From: Methylomonas sp.
Lineage (GTDB): Bacteria; Pseudomonadota; Gammaproteobacteria; Methylococcales; Methylomonadaceae
Direction: 5' to 3'
Assembly (NCBI GenBank): GCA_026989715.1
Contig: JALSIU010000309.1
Span: 1 to 10,201, forward strand
DNA length: 10,201 nt
The notes below the pieces were generated by a model. The model saw nothing but the letters and a program-made list of their open reading frames with translations. It had not been told where the DNA came from and ran no database searches. The stretch's first letter is position 1, and each line of letters begins with the position of its first letter. Below, piece by piece: positions 1-6,497 of the stretch. The position numbers and the translations under genes are program-made.

Positions 1-677
1 AAATAAAGTCAATTGATCAGAAAATTAGTGCGCATGTAGCAGTGGGCTTGGCTTATAAAGAGGTTGGCCGAAAGTCTGACGCACTCCCTTGGTTAGCAAA
101 AGCTAAAAAATTATTAAGGCAAGCACTGGTCTCTGTTGGTCTACAGGCAGTTGTAAATGGCTATGTTGCTTTGGGGGATGTGCAAACGGTTCAAGATTTA
201 ATCGGCCGTGTTGCATCAAAACAGCAAGATAAGCTATTTTATAATGCAATTAATGCAGCATTAGATGTGGGGTTAATGAATGATGCGCAGATTTATGCGC
301 GTGCAATGAGTTTGGTCTCTTATAAGGCATTAGCCTATACCTTACTGGAAAGCAGTTACTTTCCTCTAGTGGATATACTATTAGAAAATGAAATTAACAA
401 CCCTGTCGATCAGGTTATTGTATCGAGTCGTTTAGCGCAGTCTTATGCGATGCAAGGCAATGATAATAGAGTAAAGGCTTTAGTTCAATCAGTAAAAGAC
501 CAAATGAATATGTTAGAGGCAGGGGAGCAAAAAGACTCTGTTTTGAAAGTGATAGCAATAAATTTTGCGCATGCGTTTAAATTTGATTTTGCACAAGAGC
601 TGACATCTTTTATTCAACAGCCTTCTGTAGCAGAAAATGTGTTGCAGGAAATTAAAGCGTTAAATAACTTAAGATGA
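1..677 (+). CDS. Helical-repeat (TPR-like) protein, 3' end only
   Basis: The reading frame is open from the left edge (first whole codon at position 3) to a TGA at 675-677, so this is the C-terminal ~224 residues of a longer protein. The GTG at 42 is in frame, but it is only an internal Val, because coding continues upstream of it. The visible part is almost wholly alpha-helical and is built from degenerate helix pairs rich in Ala, Leu and Val, with TPR-like spacing such as GLAYKEVGRKSDALPWLAKA and, later, LAQSYAMQGNDNRVKALV. No catalytic motif, membrane segment or Cys is visible, which suggests a binding or scaffold role. The family was not recognised and the function is unknown. The gene converges on the tRNA-Arg gene. 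A SEL1 or HEAT-like fold is an alternative to TPR. Confidence 0.75.
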   Translation, partial: IKSIDQKISAHVAVGLAYKEVGRKSDALPWLAKAKKLLRQALVSVGLQAVVNGYVALGDVQTVQDLIGRVASKQQDKLFYNAINAALDVGLMNDAQIYARAMSLVSYKALAYTLLESSYFPLVDILLENEINNPVDQVIVSSRLAQSYAMQGNDNRVKALVQSVKDQMNMLEAGEQKDSVLKVIAINFAHAFKFDFAQELTSFIQQPSVAENVLQEIKALNNLR

Positions 678-725
678 TTTAATGGGGATGGTTTTTATTT
701 GATTAATATGAGGCCATCTTTTAAA

Positions 726-801
726 TGGCGTCCCCGGACGGACTCGAACCGCCAGCTATCCCTTAGGAGGGGACTGCATTATCCAGTTATGCAACGGGGA
801 C
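726..801 (-). tRNA. tRNA-Arg (anticodon CCU), CCA encoded
   Basis: The minus strand folds into a complete 76-base cloverleaf. The acceptor stem is GTCCCCG/CGGGGAC (7 bp). The D arm is GCAT/ATGC with a loop containing GG. The anticodon stem is GTCCC/GGGAT with loop CTCCTAA, and the anticodon CCT lies at 765-767 of the plus strand, so it reads AGG Arg codons. The T arm is GGCGG/CCGTC with loop TTCGAGT. The discriminator base is G, followed by a genomically encoded CCA at 726-728. Nothing looks degenerate. tRNA-Arg(CCU) genes are known integration targets for mobile elements, but no integrase or duplicated 3' end is seen here. Confidence 0.97.
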
Positions 802-812
802 ATCAAACAAAT

Positions 813-841
813 ATTATAACAATAAATTAAGTTATTGCCGT
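813..841 (-). promoter_or_regulatory. Candidate sigma-70 promoter of the tRNA-Arg gene
   Basis: On the minus strand a perfect TATAAT (813-818) lies 11 bases upstream of the tRNA 5' end, which would give a leader of only a few bases. The hexamer 17 bases further upstream (836-841, ACGGCA) is a poor -35. The call therefore rests on the -10 and its position. Confidence 0.4.
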
Positions 842-852
842 GCAAAATTAGC

Positions 853-888
853 GAAAAATATCAGGCAAACCGCTGTTTGCCTGATATT
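853..888 (-). terminator. Rho-independent terminator of ettA
   Basis: A perfect 14-bp inverted repeat (857-870, aatatcaggcaaac, with 875-888) encloses a 4-base loop. Read on the minus strand it is followed by a T run (complement of 854-858, partly within the stem). It begins 7 bases after the ettA stop codon, the usual place for an intrinsic terminator. It also shields the tRNA gene downstream from read-through. Confidence 0.88.
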
Positions 889-895
889 GCCTATC

Positions 896-2563
896 TTAAA
901 GACTGATTTTCTTATATTTAATACGCTGTGGCTTATCGGCATCCGTTCCTAGACGTTTATGCCGGTCTGCTTCGTAGTCTTCATAGTTGCCTTCAAACCA
1001 GACTACTTTGCTATCACCTTCAAAGGCCAGCATATGCGTGGCAATCCTATCCAAGAACCAGCGGTCATGCGAAATAACCACGGCACAGCCTGGGAAAGCA
1101 AGCAAGGCTTCTTCTAATGCACGTAGTGTTTCTACGTCTAAATCATTAGTCGGCTCATCAAGTAATAGCACATTACCGCCACTACGCAGTAGCTTCGCTA
1201 AATGCACGCGATTACGCTCTCCACCGGATAAGTCGCCAATCCGTTTTTGTTGATCGCCCCCTTTAAAATTAAAGCGTCCACAATATGAGCGCGAAGGAGT
1301 CTCGTAAGTGCCGACGGTGATAAGATCTAAGCCATCAGAAATTTCTTCCCAAACGGTTTTATTATCATCTAAGTTATCGCGGGATTGATCAACATGCGAG
1401 AGTTGTACGGTCGCACCTAATTTTATTTCACCTGAATCGGGTTTTTCCATATCCGACATCATGCGAAACAATGTGGTTTTACCGGCGCCGTTTGGACCGA
1501 TAATGCCGACGATACCACCCGGTGGGAGTTTGAAACTGAGGTCATCAATCAATAAACGCTCACCAAAGCCTTTGCTAATATGCTCAGCTTCAATCACCTG
1601 GTCGCCTAAGCGTGGGCCGGGCGGAATATAGATTTCTTGCGTTTCATTGCGTTTTTGTGACTCTTGTGAAGATAGCTCATCGAAACGTGCTAACCGTGCT
1701 TTACTTTTGGCATGTCGGCCTTTGGTATTGGAGCGCACCCATTCGAGTTCCGCTTTCATTGCTTTTTGGCGTGAGGTTTCTTGTTTTTCTTCTTGTTCTA
1801 GGCGATTTTGTTTTTGCTCTAACCAAGAAGAGTAATTACCTTCCCAAGGAATACCTTGACCTCTATCTAGCTCTAAAATCCAGCCGGCAACATTGTCTAG
1901 GAAATATCTATCATGAGTGACAGCAACAACCGTACCTGGGTAATCGTGCAGAAATCGTTCTAGCCAAGCAACTGATTCGGCATCCAAATGGTTGGTTGGC
2001 TCATCTAATAACAGCATGTCGGGTTTAGATAATAATAGCCGACATAATGCAACACGGCGTTTTTCACCGCCTGACAGTTTAGTCACATCCGCATCCCACG
2101 GTGGTAGGCGTAGTGCATCGGCGGCAATATCTAATTCGCGTCCTAATTCCCAAGCATTAGCGGCTTCAATTTTTTCCTGTAATTCAGCTTGTTCTGCCAA
2201 TAAGGCATCAAAATCAGCATCAGGGTCAGCAAAGGCATCGTTAATGGCGTTGTAACGATTGAGGACTTCTTGAATTTCGCCAAAGCCTTCTTCTACATTG
2301 CCGCGAACATCTTTATCAGGGTTTAACTGGGGTTCTTGTGGCAGATAACCGATGTTAATATCTTTCATCGGAATTGCTTCGCCTTCTATTTCTTTATCAA
2401 TGCCTGCCATAATGCGCAGTAAGGTTGATTTACCCGAGCCATTTAAGCCGAGTACGCCAATTTTGGCTCCTGGGAAAAAAGATAAAGAAATATTTTTTAA
2501 AATATGCTTTTTAGGCGGGACAATTTTGCCCACCCGATTCATAGAGAAAATATATTGAGCCAT
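896..2563 (-). CDS. ettA: Energy-dependent translational throttle protein EttA (ABC-F ATPase)
   Basis: This is a cytosolic ABC-F ATPase that binds the ribosomal E site and gates the first elongation step according to ATP/ADP ratio (established for E. coli EttA). At 555 residues it equals the E. coli protein. Domain 1 has Walker A GLNGSGKST (39-47), signature LSGGEKRR (163-170) and Walker B LLLDEPTNHLD with catalytic E188. Domain 2 has Walker A GPNGAGKTT (356-364), signature LSGGERNR (445-452) and catalytic E470. These are the two Glu positions known from E. coli. An acidic arm insertion lies near residues 95-140. The linker at about 242-322, with a Gln/Glu/Lys-rich coiled coil and SKAR at 287-290, is the P-site tRNA-interaction motif. 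There is no membrane domain, as expected for ABC-F. The ATG at 2563 has a weak TTAGG ribosome site and agrees with the family N-terminus (MAQYIFSMNRV). Nothing is truncated or missing. Confidence 0.97.
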   Translation of the reverse strand: MAQYIFSMNRVGKIVPPKKHILKNISLSFFPGAKIGVLGLNGSGKSTLLRIMAGIDKEIEGEAIPMKDINIGYLPQEPQLNPDKDVRGNVEEGFGEIQEVLNRYNAINDAFADPDADFDALLAEQAELQEKIEAANAWELGRELDIAADALRLPPWDADVTKLSGGEKRRVALCRLLLSKPDMLLLDEPTNHLDAESVAWLERFLHDYPGTVVAVTHDRYFLDNVAGWILELDRGQGIPWEGNYSSWLEQKQNRLEQEEKQETSRQKAMKAELEWVRSNTKGRHAKSKARLARFDELSSQESQKRNETQEIYIPPGPRLGDQVIEAEHISKGFGERLLIDDLSFKLPPGGIVGIIGPNGAGKTTLFRMMSDMEKPDSGEIKLGATVQLSHVDQSRDNLDDNKTVWEEISDGLDLITVGTYETPSRSYCGRFNFKGGDQQKRIGDLSGGERNRVHLAKLLRSGGNVLLLDEPTNDLDVETLRALEEALLAFPGCAVVISHDRWFLDRIATHMLAFEGDSKVVWFEGNYEDYEADRHKRLGTDADKPQRIKYKKISL

Positions 2564-2604
2564 AAGTGCCTAAGTGTCAGGTTAGTTGAATAAGGACAGA
2601 GAAT

Positions 2605-2633
2605 ATTATAACTTTGTTTAAGGTAGTTTTGCA
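2605..2633 (-). promoter_or_regulatory. Candidate sigma-70 promoter of ettA
   Basis: On the minus strand a perfect TATAAT (2605-2610) sits 17 bases after a weak -35 TGCAAA (2628-2633, 3 of 6). The predicted start is about 35 bases upstream of the ettA ATG. The -35 lies inside the end of the P460-family gene, so ettA could be transcribed on its own as well as by read-through. Confidence 0.4.
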
Positions 2634-3124
2634 GGGCGCGTAAAAACAAAATCAGTCTCTTTGGCGGCTTGGTGACAGCTAAAACATGCATCTGCTGCAC
2701 GGCTATCCGTGCCATGCGGCTGTAAATCCTCTCCTTTCCAACGCGCAAAGCCCCAGCCGCCGGTTGCGGCATATTTTTTAGTATCACGTACCATGATTTC
2801 AGCATGTACAAACTTGCCGGGGACGGTTGCTGCCGGCCAAGTGGCTAAGCTCTCATTTTTCCAAACAAATTTTGCCAAAATGGCACCTTGTGGCCAGTTG
2901 GTTTTTGCCATATTGCTACGTGCGGCACGAATGGCGATAGTGTTACCTAAAATAACGCGTTGGGTATTATTATCATTACGGATTGAAGTGCCTATGACGC
3001 GCCAATTGCTTAAACCTATGGGGTATTCGATATTATTTGCCGGCTGCACCGCTTTGTTTTTGGCATAAGTGCAGGGCGTGATAAGTGATATTGCAAGGGG
3101 TAATAGGATGGTTTTTATTTTCAT
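2618..3124 (-). CDS. Cytochrome P460-family c-type haem protein, periplasmic
   Basis: The product is a 168-residue exported monohaem protein. Residues 1-21 form a signal peptide (MKIKT, a hydrophobic core, then CTYA and cleavage before KN). C18 is not in a good lipobox, because a Pro precedes it. Near the C-terminus CFSCH (147-151) is the single c-type haem-binding motif. The order of a YPIGLSNWRVIG start, WPQGAILAKFVWK in the middle and GGWGFARWKGED before the CxxCH matches the P460 family (Pfam Cytochrome_P460). Known members oxidise hydroxylamine or bind NO (cytochrome c'-beta) in ammonia and methane oxidisers. Whether the Lys-haem cross-link needed for hydroxylamine oxidation is present cannot be settled by eye, so the reaction is left open. 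The start lies 10 bases after the stop of the aldolase-like gene, so the two are probably co-transcribed. Confidence 0.85.
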   Translation of the reverse strand: MKIKTILLPLAISLITPCTYAKNKAVQPANNIEYPIGLSNWRVIGTSIRNDNNTQRVILGNTIAIRAARSNMAKTNWPQGAILAKFVWKNESLATWPAATVPGKFVHAEIMVRDTKKYAATGGWGFARWKGEDLQPHGTDSRAADACFSCHQAAKETDFVFTRPAKLP

Positions 3125-3134
3125 GGGATTATCT

Positions 3135-3776
3135 TTACTTAAGTGTGGTTGTGGTTAGTTGACGTGCTTTGGCTAGGGTATTAATCATAGCAAAAGCGGC
3201 TTCGGGGAAATCTTTGCCAAAAGTAATTACGCCATCTTCATGACCTAGCATGGTAAATATAGGCTGTTTATTGAGTTTATCGGATTGAAATAATTGGGTG
3301 ACAGCCTGTGCCATTGCCGGCGTACCATAGCTTACGTCCGGGGCGATACAGGCTAGTGCTAATGCTTGCGTAGCATGCCAAATATCAGCATTATGCGCAT
3401 GTATAACGCAGCTGATGGCAGAGTTTTGTGCATAGACGCTCGCATGCGTCAGTGCTTCCGATGAGGGTTTGCATAAGCCTGTCGCTTGCAAGCTATTATG
3501 GCTTAAATGCACCTTTGTCACCATGCAATAATGTTCTGCGCTCAATTGACTGAAGCCACTGGTTTGCGTGCCGCTGATAATAAACTGTTCGCCTTTGATA
3601 CGTTGGCTGATGTTACCGTAAGCATAACCAAGGTAGCGTTCCGGTCGTTGACCAATGAGTTCTAATTGGTAGAGCAAACTGCGCCATACATTCAGCTCCG
3701 TTAAATCTAGTGCATTATTAAGCGGTTTTAGGGTGTGATGTAGCTTATATTTAATGACACCTTCCGTTTCTTGCAT
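3135..3776 (-). CDS. Class II aldolase/adducin-family protein
   Basis: This 213-residue cytosolic protein has the layout of the zinc-dependent class II aldolase/epimerase/dehydratase fold (FucA, AraD, MtnB relatives). Phosphate-loop motifs GNIS (54-57) and SGT (68-70) are followed by PSSE (104-107) with the likely catalytic E107. The zinc ligands are H126 and H128 (HAHN) and H179 (LGHEDG). All expected metal ligands are present, so it should be an active metalloenzyme. The substrate cannot be told. Candidates are a sugar phosphate (aldolase or 4-epimerase) or methylthioribulose-1-phosphate (MtnB), but no salvage or sugar genes lie nearby. It is the first gene of a leftward pair with the P460-family gene, an odd partner. 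The ATG at 3776 has little Shine-Dalgarno match (ATCAAG just upstream). The next in-frame Met is near residue 85, after the GNIS motif, so 3776 is kept. Confidence 0.85.
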   Translation of the reverse strand: MQETEGVIKYKLHHTLKPLNNALDLTELNVWRSLLYQLELIGQRPERYLGYAYGNISQRIKGEQFIISGTQTSGFSQLSAEHYCMVTKVHLSHNSLQATGLCKPSSEALTHASVYAQNSAISCVIHAHNADIWHATQALALACIAPDVSYGTPAMAQAVTQLFQSDKLNKQPIFTMLGHEDGVITFGKDFPEAAFAMINTLAKARQLTTTTLK

Positions 3777-3808
3777 CTTGATTGCTGTAGATTATGAGGT
3801 TGTGATAA

Positions 3809-3901
3809 ATGCTGAAAGTTTATTATACAACATTGGTAAACGCGCTTATTTTATGCGGTGTTGTTTGTGTGGCAATGCTCTTTTTTCTCTTATCGGCGTG
3901 A
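3809..3901 (+). CDS. Possible 30-residue single-pass membrane peptide
   Basis: A short frame runs from ATG 3809 to TGA 3899-3901. The peptide begins MLKVYYTTLVNALILC and continues hydrophobic to LLSA at the end. It has one Lys at residue 3, then about 22 uncharged residues (9-30), the layout of a small inner-membrane protein with a cytoplasmic N-terminus. A GAGG (3796-3799) lies 9 bases before the ATG, which favours translation. It sits in the spacer between the divergent aldolase-like and VTT-reductase genes and reads in the same direction as the latter. No family was recognised and chance is possible, because T-rich sequence readily encodes hydrophobic residues. Confidence 0.3.
   Translation: MLKVYYTTLVNALILCGVVCVAMLFFLLSA
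3822..3827 (-). promoter_or_regulatory. Candidate -10 element for the aldolase-P460 pair
   Basis: A perfect TATAAT on the minus strand lies about 45 bases upstream of the ATG at 3776. No acceptable -35 is seen at 16-18 bases, so an activator may be needed or the match is chance. Confidence 0.3.
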
Positions 3902-3933
3902 TGCAAAGCGTGTAAGGTTGTATCAGTCTGCGC

Positions 3934-3967
3934 GACTTAAAGTCACTTAGGCATGATAATTTATCAT
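3934..3967. promoter_or_regulatory. Two adjacent palindromes, candidate operator for the VTT-reductase gene
   Basis: A perfect 11-base dyad GACTT-A-AAGTC (3934-3944) is followed 8 bases later by a perfect 15-base dyad ATGATAA-T-TTATCAT (3953-3967). The second contains the -10-like hexamers GATAAT (3955-3960) and TATCAT (3962-3967) and ends 26 bases before the ATG at 3994, so a bound protein would cover the likely promoter. The half-site resembles the TGATAA core of Fur-type boxes but is two bases too short for the 7-1-7 form. The TGAT-N5-ATCA spacing is one base too wide for an FNR box. The regulator is unknown. Confidence 0.4.
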
Positions 3968-3993
3968 TGCGCCTCTCTAATCATGGAAACAAT

Positions 3994-6144
3994 ATGACTG
4001 CACCACGGATTATTTTACTACTTTTTATGGCAAGCTTTATCAGCCTTTTTTTCTATTTTGATTTAGAGCATTATTTTACGCTGGAGATGCTCAAAATGCA
4101 GCAAGCGGCGATTGAAAATTATCGTATGGCGCACCCTCTTTTAGCCACTGTCAGCTATGCCCTGGTTTATATCGTCGTCACTGCTTTATCGTTGCCGGGG
4201 GCGACCCTTTTAACCTTAGCAGGGGGTGCGGTTTTTGGTTTGTTATGGGGAACGGTCATCGTCTCTTTTGCATCTAGTATTGGTGCTAGCTTGGCTTTTT
4301 TGGCTGCCCGTTTTTTATTGCGTGATAGTGTGCAAGCTAAATTTGGTGAACGGCTTAAAGCAGTGAATGCCGGCGTGGAAAAAGAAGGCGGTTTTTATTT
4401 GTTGAGTTTGCGTTTAGTTCCCGTTTTTCCTTTCTTTATGATTAATTTATTAATGGGATTAACTAAAATGCGCTTATTAACTTTTTATGGCATTAGTCAA
4501 ATAGGGATGTTGGCGGGGACAATTGTTTATGTGAATGCTGGGACGCAGTTGGGTAAAATTAACTCTTTGTCAGGTATTTTGTCTCCTGCTTTACTCGGCT
4601 CATTTGTCTTATTAGGTTTTTTTCCTTTGCTTGCCAAAAAAATTATCACACTGATAGGAGAGAATAAAATATATAAAAAATGGCGTAAACCTAAAAAATT
4701 CGATAATAATATCATTGTGATTGGCGGCGGGGCGGCGGGTTTAGTGACTGCTTATATTGCTAGCGCAGTCAAAGCAAAGGTGACGCTTATTGAAAAGCAT
4801 AAAATGGGTGGGGATTGTTTAAATACCGGTTGCGTTCCTTCGAAAGCCTTGATTAAAACAGGCAAAGTATTATCCCTAGTGCCACGAGCCAAAGAGTTTG
4901 GCATTTATGCGCTCAGTGCAGATTTTACATTTGCCGAGGTTATGGAGCGCGTACAAAACGTGGTACAAACCATTGCTCCCCATGATTCGGTACGACGCTA
5001 TACCGAATTAGGGGTAACTGTGATGGAAGGGTCGGCAAAACTGGTATCGCCCTGGGAAGTGGTGGTCACAACAAAAACAGGTGTAGAAACCATCAGTGCC
5101 CGTTCCATTGTTATTGCGGCGGGCGCACGGCCGTTGATACCGCCAATACCGGGCTTGGATAAAATAGATTATTTAACATCGGATAATATTTGGACATTAC
5201 GAGAGCCGCCTAAATCTTTATTGATTTTGGGGGGCGGCCCGATTGGCAGTGAGTTGGCGCAATCTTTTGCACGCTTAGGGGTGCGTGTTATCCAGATAGA
5301 AATGGCCGCACGCTTATTAATGCGTGAAGATGTTGAAGTCTCTGCTGCCATCGTCGCTAAGTTTAGAAAAGAAGGGATTGATGTTCGGCTTGAACATATT
5401 GCCAAAGAATTTGTGGTTAAAAATGGCGCAAAAATTTTACTGGCAGAGCATAAAGGGCAAACTGTACGCATTCCTTTTGACCAAGTGCTATTGGCCATGG
5501 GGCGGGTTGCGAATACCGCTGATTATGGCCTGCAAGAACTGGGGGTGCAATTATCTGAGCGGCAGACGGTACAAATTAATGCATTTCAGGAAACTAATTT
5601 CCCTAATATTTATGCCTGTGGTGATGTGGCGGGGCCTTTTCAATTTACTCATACTGCGGCGCATCAAGCATGGTATGCCTCGGTCAATGCTTTGTTTGGG
5701 ACATTTAAGCGATTTCGTACCGATTATTCTGTGATACCTTGGGCAACCTTTACCGATCCGGAAGTGGCGCGTGTCGGCTTAAATGAGCAAGAAGCACAAG
5801 CCCAAAATATTGCTTATGAAACCAGTATTTATGGCATAGATGATTTGGATCGTGCCATTACCGATAGTGAAGCACATGGATTTGTAAAAGTGTTGACCGT
5901 ACCGGGTAAAGACAAGATATTAGGTGTCACAATTGTCGGCGAGCACGCAGGAGACTTGATTGCCGAATTTGTGTTGGCTATGAAATATAAACTAGGCCTA
6001 AATAAAGTATTAGGCACCATTCATATTTATCCAACCATGGCAGAGGCTAATAAATATGTGGCAGGCGTTTGGAAAAAGCAGCATCAGCCTAAAAACATAT
6101 TAGCATGGGCTGCTAAGTTTCATACCTGGCGGCGGGGTGAGTAA
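3994..6144 (+). CDS. TVP38/TMEM64 (VTT) membrane domain fused to FAD/NAD(P)H disulfide reductase
   Basis: This is a 716-residue inner-membrane flavoprotein. Residues 1-220 form a VTT/DedA-like domain: an N-terminal membrane helix (about 5-22) and several more (about 50-108, 138-182, 197-216), with the family's LRLVPVFPF motif near 139-147. A basic linker (about 224-236) leads to a pyridine-nucleotide disulfide reductase. It has FAD motif GGGAAG (244-249), redox pair GGDCLNTGC (C275, C280), NAD(P)H motif GGGPIGSE (413-420), second FAD motif ACGDVAG (541-547) and the C-terminal dimerisation domain (from about 575). Lipoamide dehydrogenase has its catalytic His in HxHPTxxE. Here the sequence is HIYPTMAE, so Y679 replaces it, as in MerA/RclA-like outgroups, and dihydrolipoamide is an unlikely substrate. 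MerA's N-terminal HMA domain and C-terminal Cys pair are also absent. The fusion architecture occurs in other bacteria; its substrate is unknown to me. A TTG at 3967 would add 9 residues. The ATG at 3994 is preferred because a GGA lies about 10 bases upstream and the added residues contain no membrane sequence. Confidence 0.92.
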   Translation: MTAPRIILLLFMASFISLFFYFDLEHYFTLEMLKMQQAAIENYRMAHPLLATVSYALVYIVVTALSLPGATLLTLAGGAVFGLLWGTVIVSFASSIGASLAFLAARFLLRDSVQAKFGERLKAVNAGVEKEGGFYLLSLRLVPVFPFFMINLLMGLTKMRLLTFYGISQIGMLAGTIVYVNAGTQLGKINSLSGILSPALLGSFVLLGFFPLLAKKIITLIGENKIYKKWRKPKKFDNNIIVIGGGAAGLVTAYIASAVKAKVTLIEKHKMGGDCLNTGCVPSKALIKTGKVLSLVPRAKEFGIYALSADFTFAEVMERVQNVVQTIAPHDSVRRYTELGVTVMEGSAKLVSPWEVVVTTKTGVETISARSIVIAAGARPLIPPIPGLDKIDYLTSDNIWTLREPPKSLLILGGGPIGSELAQSFARLGVRVIQIEMAARLLMREDVEVSAAIVAKFRKEGIDVRLEHIAKEFVVKNGAKILLAEHKGQTVRIPFDQVLLAMGRVANTADYGLQELGVQLSERQTVQINAFQETNFPNIYACGDVAGPFQFTHTAAHQAWYASVNALFGTFKRFRTDYSVIPWATFTDPEVARVGLNEQEAQAQNIAYETSIYGIDDLDRAITDSEAHGFVKVLTVPGKDKILGVTIVGEHAGDLIAEFVLAMKYKLGLNKVLGTIHIYPTMAEANKYVAGVWKKQHQPKNILAWAAKFHTWRRGE

Positions 6145-6296
6145 GTGTAAAAGGAATTGCTTTTATTGGCTCTTATCGCTAGCGACTGGTGCTTTAAATA
6201 TTAATTGCGCTCCATTATGGTGCGTCAGTGATTCAGCCATGGGCGATATAATGCCAAAATGAGCTGATGCGATGTGTCATGTTTTGCCAAAAGTGG

Positions 6297-6324
6297 GCCT
6301 TGCAAAAGCAAGGCAATAGGGTTT
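6297..6324 (+). terminator. Hairpin GCCTTGC-aaaa-GCAAGGC, weak terminator candidate
   Basis: A perfect 7-bp stem (6297-6303 with 6308-6314) has a 4-base A loop. The only T run (6322-6325) is 7 bases downstream and broken by aataggg, so it is a poor intrinsic terminator. It lies 150 bases after the VTT-reductase stop and could instead be a protein-binding or mRNA-stabilising structure. Confidence 0.3.
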
Positions 6325-6446
6325 TAAGTTTGTATGGGGCGGGGCATATGGCATAAGGACTGACAGCTTAAAAATAAATTCAATTTAGGCTAGGGGAGGC
6401 ATTTTAAGTTTATGCCGGCATGTTTAATGCTTTATTTAACCAATTA

Positions 6447-6475
6447 TTGCCGCTATTATGCAATCAGTGAATAAT
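6447..6475 (+). promoter_or_regulatory. Candidate sigma-70 promoter of the nitrate transporter gene
   Basis: TTGCCG (6447-6452, 4 of 6) and AATAAT (6470-6475, 5 of 6) are 17 bases apart. The predicted start near 6482 leaves a leader of about 16 bases containing the ribosome site AAGGA (6487-6491). An inverted repeat ATTGC-N9-GCAAT (6446-6464) overlaps the -35. No clear FNR, NarL or sigma-54 site is seen here. Confidence 0.35.
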
Positions 6476-6497
6476 TTTTGTTATATAAGGAACTTAA

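Larger units (their letters stand above)
6145..6497. other. Gene-free spacer between the VTT-reductase and nitrate transporter genes
   Basis: No credible coding frame is seen in these 353 bases on either strand. They hold a GC-rich hairpin (6297-6314), a perfect TATAAT (6247-6252) lacking a good -35, a perfect 10-base palindrome ATGCCGGCAT (6412-6421), a 10-base direct repeat TTTTAAGTTT (6322-6331 and 6402-6411, likely chance), and the candidate transporter promoter at 6447-6475. The length suggests that the transporter has its own regulated promoter rather than being in an operon with the upstream gene. Confidence 0.6.

Noticed and set aside
687..722. GATGG...CCATC hairpin followed by TTTT after the left-edge gene
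   Set aside because: The stem is only 5 bp with a 22-base AT-rich loop. Too weak to call a terminator.
726..801. tRNA-Arg as an attachment site of an integrated element
   Set aside because: There is no integrase, no repeated tRNA 3' end and no composition break. The flanking gene ettA is a housekeeping gene.
1612..1920. 102-codon plus-strand frame opposite ettA, and other long frames inside ettA
   Set aside because: They lie wholly antisense to a well-identified gene, and their peptides show no domain features. They are shadows of ettA codons.
3967..3993. TTG start giving a 9-residue longer VTT-reductase
   Set aside because: The TTG lies inside the 15-base palindrome, and the extra residues add nothing to the domain. 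The ATG at 3994 has a GGA upstream and starts directly before the first membrane helix.
5324..5734. 136-codon plus-strand frame within the VTT-reductase gene
   Set aside because: It is out of frame within a continuous, motif-rich coding region. A shadow.
6148..6165. TAAAAG...CTTTTA inverted repeat just after the VTT-reductase stop
   Set aside because: A 6-bp stem made mostly of A-T pairs with no T run cannot be supported as a terminator.
6322..6411. Direct repeat TTTTAAGTTT at 6322-6331 and 6402-6411
   Set aside because: Ten bases of low-complexity AT-rich sequence, with no third copy and no regular spacing. Chance is sufficient.
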